NCBI RefSeq assembly: GCF_900182615.1
Contig: NZ_FXTE01000009.1
Span: forward strand, 1-64,000
Reading direction: 5' to 3'
DNA length: 64,000 bases
Source: Ruegeria faecimaris
GTDB lineage: Bacteria > Pseudomonadota > Alphaproteobacteria > Rhodobacterales > Rhodobacteraceae
Both the position numbers and the translations under genes were made by a program. The notes beneath the pieces were generated by a model. The model worked only from the letters and a program-made list of their open reading frames with translations. It was not told the origin of the DNA and ran no database searches. Of this stretch, positions 47,682-56,662 are shown in pieces (positions within the stretch are counted from its first letter, which is position 1; every line of letters starts with the position of its first letter).

Positions 47682-49769
47682 GTGCCCAGACTTGACGTCC
47701 GCTCCCTGTTTTCTCCGACTGTTTTGCTGGCGCTTGCGTTGATGACCGTCATCGTGATGATGATCCTGCCCATGCCGTCCTGGGTTCTGGATGTCGGACT
47801 GGCCACGTCCTTCGCCCTGGCGATCCTGATTTTCACGCTGACCCTGTTCATCGAACGGCCGCTGGATTTCTCTTCCTTCCCGACCATCCTTCTGGGGTCT
47901 TTGATGCTCCGGCTGTCGTTGAACGTCTCATCGACCAAGCTGATTATCGGTCAGGGGCATACCGGCCCCAATGCCGCCGGCGATGTGATCGAGGGATTCG
48001 CAAGCTTCGTCATGGGCGGCAGCATATTCCTGGGCCTTGTCGTGTTCGGCGTCCTATTGATCGTGAACTTTATGGTCATCAACAAAGGCGCGGCCCGCAT
48101 GGCCGAAGTTGGTGCGCGATTTGCCCTGGATGGGATGCCCGGGAAACAGCTGGCCATCGACAGTGACATGTCCGCTGGCGCCATCGATCATCAAGAGGCC
48201 AAGGAACGGCGCGAACGGGAACAACAGGAAACCACCTTTTTCGGCTCGCTCGACGGGGCGTCGAAATTCGTCAAAGGAGACGCGGTTGCCGGGCTTTTGA
48301 TCACCCTGCTGAATCTGGTGATGGGGCTTGTCATGGGCGTGATCGTTCACGGGATGCCGGTGTCATCGGCGTTCGAAACCTACGCCATCCTGACGGTGGG
48401 CGATGGTTTGGTCTCGCAGATACCGGCCGTGATCATCTCGATTGCTTCCGCTTTGCTATTGGCACGTGGCGGCACGCAGGGCGCAACTGACACCGCCATC
48501 TTATCGCAACTGGGGCGCCACCCGGCCGCGCTGGGCACTGTTGCCGGTCTGATGGTGCTGTTCGCCCTGGTTCCGGGTCTGCCGTTTCTGCCCTTTATTC
48601 TAGGGGCCTGCGTTTTGGGCTACGCCGCCTATGCAGTGCACCGAAAACAGCAAAAGCAAGAGACCCAGGTTCAAACTGCGACGGATGAGGCGGACACAGC
48701 GGTGTCGCAGGCGATTGGCGATATTCTCGACCTCGATGATGTTCACCTGGAATTCGCACCGGATCTGGTCAGCATGGTCCTGAACCAGGGCACCGGACTG
48801 GATGCACGCATTGCGAATATGCGGACCTATGTCGCCTCGACCTTTGGATTGATCCTGCCCGATATCCGTCTGACCGATCGGGCCGAGCTACCGATGGGGA
48901 CATATGTCATCAAGGTACATGGGGTGGAACAGGCCCGTGGTGCCCTGAACCCCGATCTGATTCTGGCGCTGGTTCAGGACGGGCACGATCTTTTGCCCGA
49001 GGGGAGGGATGTCACCGAACCTGTCTATGGTGCGCCTGCACGTTGGATCCTGCCCAAGGATCAAGAGGCCGCAGCAATGAACGGCGCTACGATTGTCTCG
49101 CCTCCGGAAATACTGGCAACACATCTGCTGGAAATCATCAAACAGAACTTCTCGCGTCTGTTGACGCTGAAGGCGCTACGCAGGCTGCTATCAGAAATGG
49201 CCCGGCTCAGCGACCCGGTCCGGGCCGAGGCAAACAGGAAACTGCTGGACGAGTTGATCCCCGACAAGGTTCCAATCGACACACTTCACGCAGTCCTGCG
49301 CCTGTTGCTGGACGAACGGGTTTCGATCCGCAATCTGGCGCTTATCCTCGAAAGCATCGCCGAGGCGCGCCTGACCACCACGCAACCCGAAGGGATTTGC
49401 GAACTGGTGCGACAGCGGCTTGGGTTCCAGCTTGTGGCCGACATGAAACGCGGAGACGGGTCGATCCCGCTGATCCAGCTTGCACCGGAATGGGAAGACA
49501 CATTTGCCACCTATCAGGTCGATGCACCCAATGCAGGGCTGGATGTCGCCCTGCCGCCGAACCTGTTCAACAAGCTTGCAGACGGCGTGGTGGACAGTGT
49601 CTCACATTCTGCTGACCATGGCATCTTTCCCGCCGTCGTGACCTCGACCCGGCGCCGCAGGCTGCTGCGTACGATCATGCATGCGCGCGGCGTGTCCAAT
49701 CCGGTCCTGTCATTTGAGGAAATCGGGCTCGAGGCGCGGCCCGCACTTGTAGGCACGGTACCCGCATGA
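47682..49769 (+). CDS. flhA: flagellar export-gate protein FlhA
   Basis: A 695-residue inner-membrane component of the type III flagellar export gate. About eight membrane segments fill the first 320 residues, with the FHIPEP region LRLSLNVSSTKLIIGQGH..VIEGFASFVMGG. The C-terminal cytoplasmic domain docks export chaperones. The start is GTG after AGGAGAATTAC, ten bases after the slt gene. It overlaps fliR by four bases. Confidence 0.98.
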   Translation: MPRLDVRSLFSPTVLLALALMTVIVMMILPMPSWVLDVGLATSFALAILIFTLTLFIERPLDFSSFPTILLGSLMLRLSLNVSSTKLIIGQGHTGPNAAGDVIEGFASFVMGGSIFLGLVVFGVLLIVNFMVINKGAARMAEVGARFALDGMPGKQLAIDSDMSAGAIDHQEAKERREREQQETTFFGSLDGASKFVKGDAVAGLLITLLNLVMGLVMGVIVHGMPVSSAFETYAILTVGDGLVSQIPAVIISIASALLLARGGTQGATDTAILSQLGRHPAALGTVAGLMVLFALVPGLPFLPFILGACVLGYAAYAVHRKQQKQETQVQTATDEADTAVSQAIGDILDLDDVHLEFAPDLVSMVLNQGTGLDARIANMRTYVASTFGLILPDIRLTDRAELPMGTYVIKVHGVEQARGALNPDLILALVQDGHDLLPEGRDVTEPVYGAPARWILPKDQEAAAMNGATIVSPPEILATHLLEIIKQNFSRLLTLKALRRLLSEMARLSDPVRAEANRKLLDELIPDKVPIDTLHAVLRLLLDERVSIRNLALILESIAEARLTTTQPEGICELVRQRLGFQLVADMKRGDGSIPLIQLAPEWEDTFATYQVDAPNAGLDVALPPNLFNKLADGVVDSVSHSADHGIFPAVVTSTRRRRLLRTIMHARGVSNPVLSFEEIGLEARPALVGTVPA

Positions 49770-50539
49770 TCGCCCTCCCACCCGAACTCTTGTCGCACCT
49801 GGGCTCTGGGGCCTGGCATTTCTTTGGTGTTTTCCTACGCGTTTCGGCAATGGTATCCTTGATGCCCGCATTCGGGGAACGCAGCATCCCCACCCGTGTC
49901 AAACTTGGCACTGCCGTTGCCTTTACGTTGATCGTGGCACCGGCAGTGCCGACAAAGGAATTCGATCCCGAATTCCTGTCCATGGTCCAGCTGATCACCA
50001 CCGAAACTCTTGTCGGAATGGCGCTCGGGATGGCGCTGCGCATCTTTGTTCTGACCCTGCAGACGGCAGGGTCCATCGCCGCACAGGCAACGTCACTCTC
50101 GCAAATTCTGGGCGGGGCAGCGGCTGATCCGGTTCCGGCCATGGGCTATCTGCTGACATTGGCCGGGTTGACCCTTGCCGTATTGCTTGGCCTGCACATC
50201 CGCTTGGCAGAGTTCCTGGTCCACAGCTACGATCTGTTTCCCACCGGAACCACACCTGCGGCGCCGGATTTGTCGGAATGGGGCGTGGAACGGGTCTCGT
50301 ACAGTTTCAGCCTGGCATTCGCACTGGCGATGCCGTTTGTGATTGCCTCGCTGATCTACAACCTTGCGCTTGGTGTCATCAACCGCGCCATGCCACAGCT
50401 GATGGTGGCATTTGTCGGCGCCCCGGCCATCACATTTGCGGGGCTGTTTTTGCTGTGCGCTGGCGCGCCTCTAATCCTGTCGGTCTGGTCGGATGCCCTG
50501 TTTGACTTCATGCAGAACCCGCTGAGAGATCCGAGATGA
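49766..50539 (+). CDS. fliR: flagellar export protein FliR
   Basis: A 257-residue gate protein with about six membrane segments, forming the FliPQR pore with FliP and FliQ. The stretch FGERSIPTRVKLGTAVAFTLIVAP and the C-terminal LALGVINRAMPQLMVAFVGAPA are typical. It overlaps flhA and flhB by four bases each. FliP is not encoded in this window. Confidence 0.95.
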   Translation: MIALPPELLSHLGSGAWHFFGVFLRVSAMVSLMPAFGERSIPTRVKLGTAVAFTLIVAPAVPTKEFDPEFLSMVQLITTETLVGMALGMALRIFVLTLQTAGSIAAQATSLSQILGGAAADPVPAMGYLLTLAGLTLAVLLGLHIRLAEFLVHSYDLFPTGTTPAAPDLSEWGVERVSYSFSLAFALAMPFVIASLIYNLALGVINRAMPQLMVAFVGAPAITFAGLFLLCAGAPLILSVWSDALFDFMQNPLRDPR

Positions 50540-51621
50540 GTGCATCGGACAACGACAGCGACAAGTCATACGACCCGACGCCGCAAAAGCTTCTGAAAGC
50601 ACGGGAAAAGGGTGAGGTCGCCAAATCAAACGACCTGTCTGTTGTCGCGGCTTATGTCGGGCTGCTCATAGGTTTGCTTTTGGCAGGCAAGATTGGTGTT
50701 CAACATCTGGGAATATTGTTTGTCGTTCTGATCGACCAATCCGACAAGATCGGAACCATGTTGACGGATGGCCCGGCTGACGGTCTGGTGGGAGGGATGC
50801 TTGGCAAGGCTGCAATCTCGATGGCAACCATATTTGTTGTTCCCGCCACTGCGGTTCTGCTGAGCCTGATCGCCCAAAAGGCCCTGGTTTTTGCCCCCAG
50901 CAAGCTGCAGCCCAAATTGTCGCGGATCTCGATTCCGTCCAATGCCAAGAACAAATTCGGGCGCGGCGGTCTGTTCGAATTTGCCAAAAGCTTTGCGAAG
51001 CTGCTGATTTATTGCGTCTGCCTGTTGATGTTTCTGCGCGTCAACCTGCCCGAGATTTTGACTACCAGCGCCGCGCCACTGCAATCGTCGATCGTCTTGA
51101 TGATGAACCTTTTATTCCGGTTCCTCTTCATCGTCGTCACCATCGCACTGGCCATCGGAGTCGTCGACTATATGTGGCAATACTCCGAACATATGCGCAA
51201 AAACCGGATGTCCCGCAAAGAAATTCAGGACGAGACCAAAGACGCCGAAGGCGACCCGCATGTCAAACAACAGCGCCGCCAGCGCGCGCAGGAAATTGCG
51301 GCAAATCAGATGATGGCGGATGTCCCAACTGCGGATGTAGTCATCGTGAACCCGACCCATTATGCGGTGGCTCTTAAATGGCAGCGGACAGCCGGGTCAG
51401 CACCGATCTGCGTGGCGAAAGGTGTCGACCATATTGCCGCCGCCATCCGCGCCTCGGCCGCCGAGGCCGGGGTTCCGATCCACTCGGATCCCCCCACCGC
51501 GCGGGCCCTTCATGCGACCGTCGAAATCGGGAATGAGATCGCCCCCGAACACTATCGCCCCGTCGCTGCGGCCATTCGCTTTGCCGAAGCCATGCGCAAG
51601 CGTGCGAAGGACAGAATTTGA
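50536..51621 (+). CDS. flhB: flagellar export switch protein FlhB
   Basis: A 361-residue gate protein that switches export from rod/hook to filament substrates. The N terminus has YDPTPQKLLKAREKGEVAKSNDL, followed by four membrane segments. The self-cleavage site NPTH (N272-H275) lies in VIVNPTHYAVALKW. It overlaps fliR by four bases and the FliJ-like gene by one. Confidence 0.97.
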   Translation: MSASDNDSDKSYDPTPQKLLKAREKGEVAKSNDLSVVAAYVGLLIGLLLAGKIGVQHLGILFVVLIDQSDKIGTMLTDGPADGLVGGMLGKAAISMATIFVVPATAVLLSLIAQKALVFAPSKLQPKLSRISIPSNAKNKFGRGGLFEFAKSFAKLLIYCVCLLMFLRVNLPEILTTSAAPLQSSIVLMMNLLFRFLFIVVTIALAIGVVDYMWQYSEHMRKNRMSRKEIQDETKDAEGDPHVKQQRRQRAQEIAANQMMADVPTADVVIVNPTHYAVALKWQRTAGSAPICVAKGVDHIAAAIRASAAEAGVPIHSDPPTARALHATVEIGNEIAPEHYRPVAAAIRFAEAMRKRAKDRI

Positions 51622-52007
51622 TGCGGTTTACCGGACTTGCCGATCTGAAGCGTTTATCCGACGCGGCCTTCCAAAAAGAGCAACAGACCTTGCGCCCATA
51701 TATCGAAGCAGAGGCCGAGATTTTGCAAAAACTGAGCCGATTGGACGCACAGCTTCAGCAGACCCGTCAAAACAGCGGCCAAGCTGATGGATATCAGGTC
51801 ACCGGCACTGATGTTCTGTGGCGTGGATGGGAAGAGGCAACCCGACGAAAACTCAATACAGACCTTGCGCGCGTCCGAGCGCAAAAGCTAACCAAGATGC
51901 AAGCCTTGCGGAAAGCGTTCGGACGCAAACAGGCCCTAGGACAGCTGCTTGAAGAACAACAAAAGGCCCGCCGAGACATGCTTATGAAAAAGCGATCGCG
52001 GCAATAA
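51621..52007 (+). CDS. FliJ-like coiled-coil protein in flagellar operon
   Basis: A 128-residue, strongly charged helical protein without membrane segments or signal. It is rich in Q, R, K and A (EQQTLRPYIEAEAEILQKL, then QKLTKMQALRKAFGRKQALGQLLEEQQ), as expected for a FliJ-type coiled coil. No FliJ signature is strong enough for a firm call. It overlaps the flhB stop by one base (TGATG) and ends 17 bases before the convergent fliL. A role as an export chaperone or ATPase stalk is inferred from size, composition and place. Confidence 0.7.
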   Translation: MRFTGLADLKRLSDAAFQKEQQTLRPYIEAEAEILQKLSRLDAQLQQTRQNSGQADGYQVTGTDVLWRGWEEATRRKLNTDLARVRAQKLTKMQALRKAFGRKQALGQLLEEQQKARRDMLMKKRSRQ

Positions 52008-52024
52008 GCGGGCCGAAACAGGCT

Positions 52025-52534
52025 TCAAGTATCCTGACGGTTAACACTCATGATCAGGACTTGCAGCACGTCATCACCCAAATCCTTCTTGGCGACCTGC
52101 AGCAAAGCCTTTCGGACCAAATCCAGATTGTCGGATTCCGTAAAGTTGCCGTTGAAACCACCGGTATTTGCGTGATCGAAAAGAACCTGCAGAAACCCAT
52201 CTCTCAACTTTGGCTCAAACTCATAAATCGTTTCAGCAACGCCGGGTTTGGTTTCCAGGCTCAGCGACATTGTGACCAACGCGGCAATCCGGTCGGACTT
52301 CACGACCGGGATCACAAACTGTTTCGTCATCTTCAGATATTCATACTTGCTGGCCGTATCCTTTTTGTCCGACTTGGTCTTAGTGGCCTTCTCCTTGGCT
52401 TTCTTGGGTTCGGCGGCAGCGGATTTATCCATGTCACCATCTTTGGTTTTTCCAGAAGGAGACATGGCAATTCCCGCACCAATTCCACCGCCCAGGCCAA
52501 CAAGCAGAAACAATATAGGAAGTAGCTTTTTCAT
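52025..52534 (-). CDS. fliL: flagellar basal body-associated protein FliL
   Basis: A 169-residue single-pass membrane protein that encircles stator units. The N-terminal segment LLPILFLLVGLGGGIGAGIAM is followed by a lysine-rich linker (EPKKAKEKATKTKSDKKDT) and the periplasmic FliL domain (KQFVIPVVKSDRIAALVTMSLSLE). It is the last gene of the minus-strand flgB-to-fliL run, 12 bases after flgH. Confidence 0.92.
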   Translation of the reverse strand: MKKLLPILFLLVGLGGGIGAGIAMSPSGKTKDGDMDKSAAAEPKKAKEKATKTKSDKKDTASKYEYLKMTKQFVIPVVKSDRIAALVTMSLSLETKPGVAETIYEFEPKLRDGFLQVLFDHANTGGFNGNFTESDNLDLVRKALLQVAKKDLGDDVLQVLIMSVNRQDT

Positions 52535-52546
52535 TGTTATACGACC

Positions 52547-53281
52547 TCAGAACGGCAAAACTGTATCGAGGACCTGCTGGCCGTAACGGGGCTGCTGCAC
52601 ATCCATGATCTGACCGCGGCCACCATAAGACACGCGCGCCGAAGCAATCTTGTCATAGGTGATTTCATTTTTCCGCGAGATATCCTGTGGCCTCACATAT
52701 CCCGTGACCAATAGCTCTCGGAGTTCGAAATTCACGCGCAGCTCCTGCGAGCCCGATATGGCCAACACACCATTCGGCAAGGCGTCGATGACGGTCGCGG
52801 CGACTCTGAGTGTCAGCTTTTCCTTACGCTTGACCGAGCCCTTGCCCTTACTAACCGATGATGAGTCGATCCCAACAGCTTCGTCCAGCGTCGCCCCGTC
52901 GGGCAGCCGTTCCAGCGCCCGCTGCGGCAGGCCGAACAGGTCGGGAACCTCAAGATTTTCTGACCCGCTGCGTGAGCGATTTGTGTCGTTGGATATCTCG
53001 GCTTTCTCGTCCAACTCGATGACAACCGTCAGAATATCGCCTTTTTTGATAGCGCGCTGATCTCCCAAAAGCGATTGTTGGCCACCGCTCCATAGCGAGG
53101 ACCGATCAACATTGCGCTGTGGCTGCGTGTGCAACGGCAAACCCGGCCACAGCATGGCAACATGTTCAGCAGACTCGTCCGCGGGTGTGAAACTTGGCGG
53201 TTTTCCCAAATGATCCAGTCGACCACAGGCGGTCAGAGCCAGACATGCCATCATCAACAGTTTTAGTTTTCCGAACATCAT
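52547..53281 (-). CDS. flgH: flagellar L-ring protein FlgH
   Basis: A 244-residue outer-membrane lipoprotein forming the L-ring bushing. The lipobox is LTAC after KLLMMACLA. FlgH signatures are KKGDILTVVIELDEKAEISNDTNRSR and LVTGYVRPQDISRKNEITYDKIASARVSYGGRGQI. The start overlaps the flgA stop (ATGA). Confidence 0.96.
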   Translation of the reverse strand: MMFGKLKLLMMACLALTACGRLDHLGKPPSFTPADESAEHVAMLWPGLPLHTQPQRNVDRSSLWSGGQQSLLGDQRAIKKGDILTVVIELDEKAEISNDTNRSRSGSENLEVPDLFGLPQRALERLPDGATLDEAVGIDSSSVSKGKGSVKRKEKLTLRVAATVIDALPNGVLAISGSQELRVNFELRELLVTGYVRPQDISRKNEITYDKIASARVSYGGRGQIMDVQQPRYGQQVLDTVLPF

Positions 53282-53694
53282 TTTACCTCGATTTGACCGT
53301 TAGGCCGGATAAAGCCAACAACAGTTGTACGTGACGACAGATTCATGACCCGAATTCGGTCGCCGACAGCCCCGCGCCCTAGGGCACGGCCTTCGGCCTT
53401 GATCGAAAGGGGACGACGGTCAAAGACCAGAACCACCAGATCATTGCGGTCCACCAGCGCGGGCGGCCCGACATCTGCTGCGCGAACCGGGCGTCCGGGG
53501 TAAAGCGCGACGCGTGCTTCCTGACCGATCAAATCATCAGGGTTTGTAACCGCTCCGAGGACAACCTGATCTTTGATCTCAAGATCGGCGGCCGAGATCA
53601 CCTCTTTGACGCGTATGGTCCGGATCGGCACCACGATCTCAGCCAAGGCACAAAGCGGGCTGATCGTCACCAGTGCTATGAATAGGGCGCGCAT
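53278..53694 (-). CDS. flgA: flagella basal body P-ring formation protein FlgA
   Basis: A 138-residue periplasmic chaperone for P-ring assembly. It has a signal peptide (ALFIALVTISPLCALA) and the SAF-type domain (LGAVTNPDDLIGQEARVALYPGRPVRAADV..NDLVVLVF). It is the short form, lacking the N-terminal domain of the 219-residue enteric protein. The ATG shares its first base with the flgG stop; a GTG one codon upstream is possible. Confidence 0.92.
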   Translation of the reverse strand: MRALFIALVTISPLCALAEIVVPIRTIRVKEVISAADLEIKDQVVLGAVTNPDDLIGQEARVALYPGRPVRAADVGPPALVDRNDLVVLVFDRRPLSIKAEGRALGRGAVGDRIRVMNLSSRTTVVGFIRPNGQIEVK

Positions 53695-54479
53695 CACCGC
53701 ACCTGTGTTGTTGCGCCCATCATCTGATCGACGGCCGAGATGACCTTGGCGTTCATCTCATACCCTCGCTGGGCTTCGATCAGTTCGGTGACTTCGCGCA
53801 CGGCATCTACCGAGCTGTCCTCGAGATATCCCTGACGCAATGTGCCCATCCCGCCCTCGCCTGGAGTGCCGATGACAGGCGCGCCCGAGGCTTCGGTTTC
53901 TTTGAACAGGTTGCTGCCGATCGCCTCCAGCCCCTTGGCATTGGAAAAACTGGCCAGGGTGAATTCACCGAGCAACTGTCCTTCGGCGGTATCATCGAAA
54001 TAGGCGTAGACCTCACCCGATGCATTGATCGAGATCGACCTTGCATCGTCTGGGATTGTGATCTCTGGCGCGACAGCGAAGCCATCTGAAGTGACGATCA
54101 ACCCTTCGGCCGAGCGTTTCAGGCTGCCGTCACGGGTAAAGCCAGACTGACCGCTCGGCAACGTCACCTCAAGATAGCCGCGCCCTTCGATTGCGACATC
54201 CAAATCGCTGCCAGTGGCCGCCAATGCACCCTGTGCCAGCTGCACGGTGACCGCGGCGGGGCGCACCCCCAGACCCAGTTGGATACCAGTGGGCAAGACG
54301 GTGCCGTCATTGGCATTCACCGTCCCCGCGCGCGCCATTTGTTGATAGTGCAGGTCTGCAAACTCGGCGCGGCGAGCGTTGTAGCCTGTGGTATTCATAT
54401 TCGCCAAATTGTTCGAGATCGTCTCGACCCGCATCTGCTGAGCGGTCATGCCTGTCGCTGCGATTTTCAGTGCCCGCAT
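53694..54479 (-). CDS. flgG: flagellar distal rod protein FlgG
   Basis: A 261-residue rod protein. The N-terminal coiled-coil motif is MRALKIAATGMTAQQMRVETISNNLANMNTTGYNARRAEF-like. GRGYLEVTLPSGQSGFTRDGSLKRS and the C-terminal SSVDAVREVTELIEAQRGYEMNAKVI are typical. Length matches the family (260). It lies between flgF and flgA. Confidence 0.97.
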   Translation of the reverse strand: MRALKIAATGMTAQQMRVETISNNLANMNTTGYNARRAEFADLHYQQMARAGTVNANDGTVLPTGIQLGLGVRPAAVTVQLAQGALAATGSDLDVAIEGRGYLEVTLPSGQSGFTRDGSLKRSAEGLIVTSDGFAVAPEITIPDDARSISINASGEVYAYFDDTAEGQLLGEFTLASFSNAKGLEAIGSNLFKETEASGAPVIGTPGEGGMGTLRQGYLEDSSVDAVREVTELIEAQRGYEMNAKVISAVDQMMGATTQVR

Positions 54480-54500
54480 ATCAATTCCTCCGTTATCAAA

Positions 54501-55211
54501 TCAGCGCATCAGCGCCTTAAGCGCCCCACGCACACGTTCGTCTTCGGTTTCAAGAAAGCTCTGCCCCAACTCATAGGCGCGCTGGATTTCGATCATCCGG
54601 GTGACCTGTTCGATCGCGTTCACGTTCGATCCTTCGAGGAATCGGTGCACAATGACCGGCTCATCCACGGGTTCAATCGCTGCATCTGACCGAAATTGCG
54701 TGCTGCCTTCGCGCACCAGGCTCGTGGGATCAGCAACGCGGTAGACGCCGATCTGTCCCAGAACCTGCCCTTCGATACTGAGCGTGCCGTCGCTGCCGAC
54801 ATCAATCGACGCGGCATCCGGCGGAATGAAAACAGGGGCGCCGTTGCTGTCCAGAACCCGGTACCCATCCATGGTAACCAGATCACCCTCGGCACTGGGT
54901 GAAAACGCACCCGCCCGTGTCAGCCGGTTGCCGCTGGGGGTTTCGATCATGAAAAACCCGTCGCCTTCGATGGCGAAATCAAATTGCCCGCCGGTTTCGG
55001 TCAGAACGCCTTGTTGCAACGAGGTATTGCGCGCCTCTGCCCGCGCCATGGACAAGGACGGATTGCCCGGCGAGACTTTCACGAACTCGGAAAACACCAA
55101 GCCCTGCTGGCGGTACCCCGTGGTATTGGCGTTGGCGATATTGTTCGCCACCAGCCGCATTTCATTCATCAGCCCCGATTGGCGGGACAAGGTGGTATAT
55201 GAGGTATCCAT
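54501..55211 (-). CDS. flgF: flagellar proximal rod protein FlgF
   Basis: A 236-residue rod protein. It has the N-terminal rod motif (NEMRLVANNIANANTTGYRQQGLVF), GDGFFMIETPSGNRLTRAGAFS and the C-terminal MIEIQRAYELGQSFLETED. It overlaps the fliQ stop (ATGA), so fliQ and flgF are coupled. Confidence 0.95.
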   Translation of the reverse strand: MDTSYTTLSRQSGLMNEMRLVANNIANANTTGYRQQGLVFSEFVKVSPGNPSLSMARAEARNTSLQQGVLTETGGQFDFAIEGDGFFMIETPSGNRLTRAGAFSPSAEGDLVTMDGYRVLDSNGAPVFIPPDAASIDVGSDGTLSIEGQVLGQIGVYRVADPTSLVREGSTQFRSDAAIEPVDEPVIVHRFLEGSNVNAIEQVTRMIEIQRAYELGQSFLETEDERVRGALKALMR

Positions 55212-55483
55212 CAGCGGCCTCCGGCGATCAGTGGGATGAGGGTTGAGGTGAAGAACGTCACCAGCGTCTGGGTCATGAACCCCATCGAAATCCAGAAAAC
55301 GATCACAATGGCGATCAGCTTAGGCACAAAGGTCAGCGTCATTTCCTGAACCGAGGTCAGCGCCTGGAACAGACCCACAACCAGACCCGAGACCAGTGCC
55401 ACCGCCAGGATCGGGACGGATGTGATCACCGCGACCCAAAGCGCCTGGCGGACAATGTCATAATAGAGACCTTCGCTGAGCAT
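55211..55483 (-). CDS. fliQ: flagellar export protein FliQ
   Basis: A 90-residue gate protein with two membrane segments (ALWVAVITSVPILAVALVSGL and LIAIVIVFWISMGFM) that joins FliP and FliR in the export pore. GLFQALTSVQEMTLTFVPK between them is the family signature. It lies three bases after fliE. Confidence 0.96.
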   Translation of the reverse strand: MLSEGLYYDIVRQALWVAVITSVPILAVALVSGLVVGLFQALTSVQEMTLTFVPKLIAIVIVFWISMGFMTQTLVTFFTSTLIPLIAGGR

Positions 55484-55486
55484 CTA

Positions 55487-55777
55487 TCAGACCGGCATCC
55501 GCAGGATTTCCTGATAGGCCTCGACCACTTTGTTGCGCACGATGACGGCGGTTTCGACGGCCAGTTCGGTCTGCGCCAACGCCTGAACCAGCGCGTGCGG
55601 ATCGGCTTGGCCGGTCATCGCCGCGCCGGACATCTGCTCGGACTGTTTCAATGTTGCGGCAAAGTCCTGAAAGGTTGAGCGCAACCCCTGTGCCATTCCG
55701 GCAAGGTCGGGGTCGGGCTGCGTAGCGGGCCGCGCTACGGCATAGCTCTGCGCGGCGGTCAGGGATCGGATATCCAT
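55487..55777 (-). CDS. fliE: flagellar hook-basal body adaptor FliE
   Basis: A 96-residue protein linking the MS ring to the rod. The C-terminal LAQTELAVETAVIVRNKVVEAYQEILRMPV is the conserved FliE end. It lies between flgC and fliQ, its usual place in Alphaproteobacteria. Confidence 0.95.
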   Translation of the reverse strand: MDIRSLTAAQSYAVARPATQPDPDLAGMAQGLRSTFQDFAATLKQSEQMSGAAMTGQADPHALVQALAQTELAVETAVIVRNKVVEAYQEILRMPV

Positions 55778-55788
55778 TCTGGTGTCCT

Positions 55789-56175
55789 TTATTTTCTGAG
55801 AAGTTCCATAAGGCTCGACGACATTTGTCGTGTCTGGTCGAACATCTTGAGATTGGCTTCGTAGCTGCGCTGCGCTTCACGCGCGTCAGCGATTTCGATC
55901 ATCAAATCTACATTGGACCCGCGATAATGGCCGGTCTCATCGGCCAACGCATGGCCGGGGTCATAGATGCGCGACAGGTCGCGATGATCAAGCTTAACGC
56001 GCCCGGTCTCGACCATTTGCGCACCATCTTTGCTGACCGCTTCAAACGGCACGGTTTTGCGCCGATATCCCGGCGTATCCGCGTTCGAGATGTTTTCGGA
56101 GACGTGCCGCAAACGGGCCGCCTGCGCGCGCAGGGCGCTGGCCGAGGCGGAAAGGGAATGGGAAAAATCGCTCAT
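55789..56175 (-). CDS. flgC: flagellar proximal rod protein FlgC
   Basis: A 128-residue rod protein. The N-terminal SASALRAQAARLRHVSENISNADTPGYRRKTVPF and the C-terminal MIEIADAREAQRSYEANLKMFDQTRQM are diagnostic. It lies 13 bases after flgB and 11 before fliE. Confidence 0.96.
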   Translation of the reverse strand: MSDFSHSLSASASALRAQAARLRHVSENISNADTPGYRRKTVPFEAVSKDGAQMVETGRVKLDHRDLSRIYDPGHALADETGHYRGSNVDLMIEIADAREAQRSYEANLKMFDQTRQMSSSLMELLRK

Positions 56176-56188
56176 CTCTCAGCCCTCC

Positions 56189-56575
56189 TCACCCGCGACC
56201 AAGGCTGGTACGCAGGATGCCAATCGAGGATTTATAGATCGCCAACGCGCGGTCATGTTGACGCTTGACCTCGACCGCTTTGAGCATTTCTTCCTCAAGG
56301 GAAACGCCATTTCCGTTGGGATCGCCCGAGGGTGCGGCATCGAACTCGGCCCAGGGCTGGGCTGCGGCGGCGCCGTTCAGATGCCCGGCCCGCGTGGCGG
56401 TCATCGCAACCTCATGCCCGGAATTTTCGAAAGCTTCCTGAAAGGCCTCGATATCGCGGGGCTGATAGCCCGGCGTATCCGCATTTGCCATGTTTCGCGC
56501 AATGACAGACTGCCGTTGCCCGGCATGGGTTGCCATTGCGTACGCAGTCTTAAAGACGTTCAGGTCAGAGAACAT
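56189..56575 (-). CDS. flgB: flagellar proximal rod protein FlgB
   Basis: A 128-residue rod protein, first in the minus-strand flagellar run. The motif QSVIARNMANADTPGYQPRDI and the C-terminal EVKRQHDRALAIYKSSIGILRTSLGRG support it. The ATG at 56575 follows GGGAGAAG; the frame extends nine codons upstream. It is divergent from fliI, with an 87-base gap holding a CtrA-like site. Confidence 0.95.
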   Translation of the reverse strand: MFSDLNVFKTAYAMATHAGQRQSVIARNMANADTPGYQPRDIEAFQEAFENSGHEVAMTATRAGHLNGAAAAQPWAEFDAAPSGDPNGNGVSLEEEMLKAVEVKRQHDRALAIYKSSIGILRTSLGRG

Positions 56576-56598
56576 CGGGGCTTCTCCCTCGATCAATT

Positions 56599-56614
56599 TC
56601 AATCAAGGCTTAAC
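56599..56614. promoter_or_regulatory. CtrA-like site between flgB and fliI
   Basis: TCAA-TCAAGGC-TTAAC matches the CtrA consensus TTAA-N7-TTAAC with one mismatch. It lies in the divergent gap and could serve both the flgB and the fliI runs. Two better or comparable sites lie before motB and flgE. Confidence 0.45.
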
Positions 56615-56662
56615 CCCGATTCCTTTAGAAACCGTTTTCAGAAACCCGTTGGAGAACCCACG

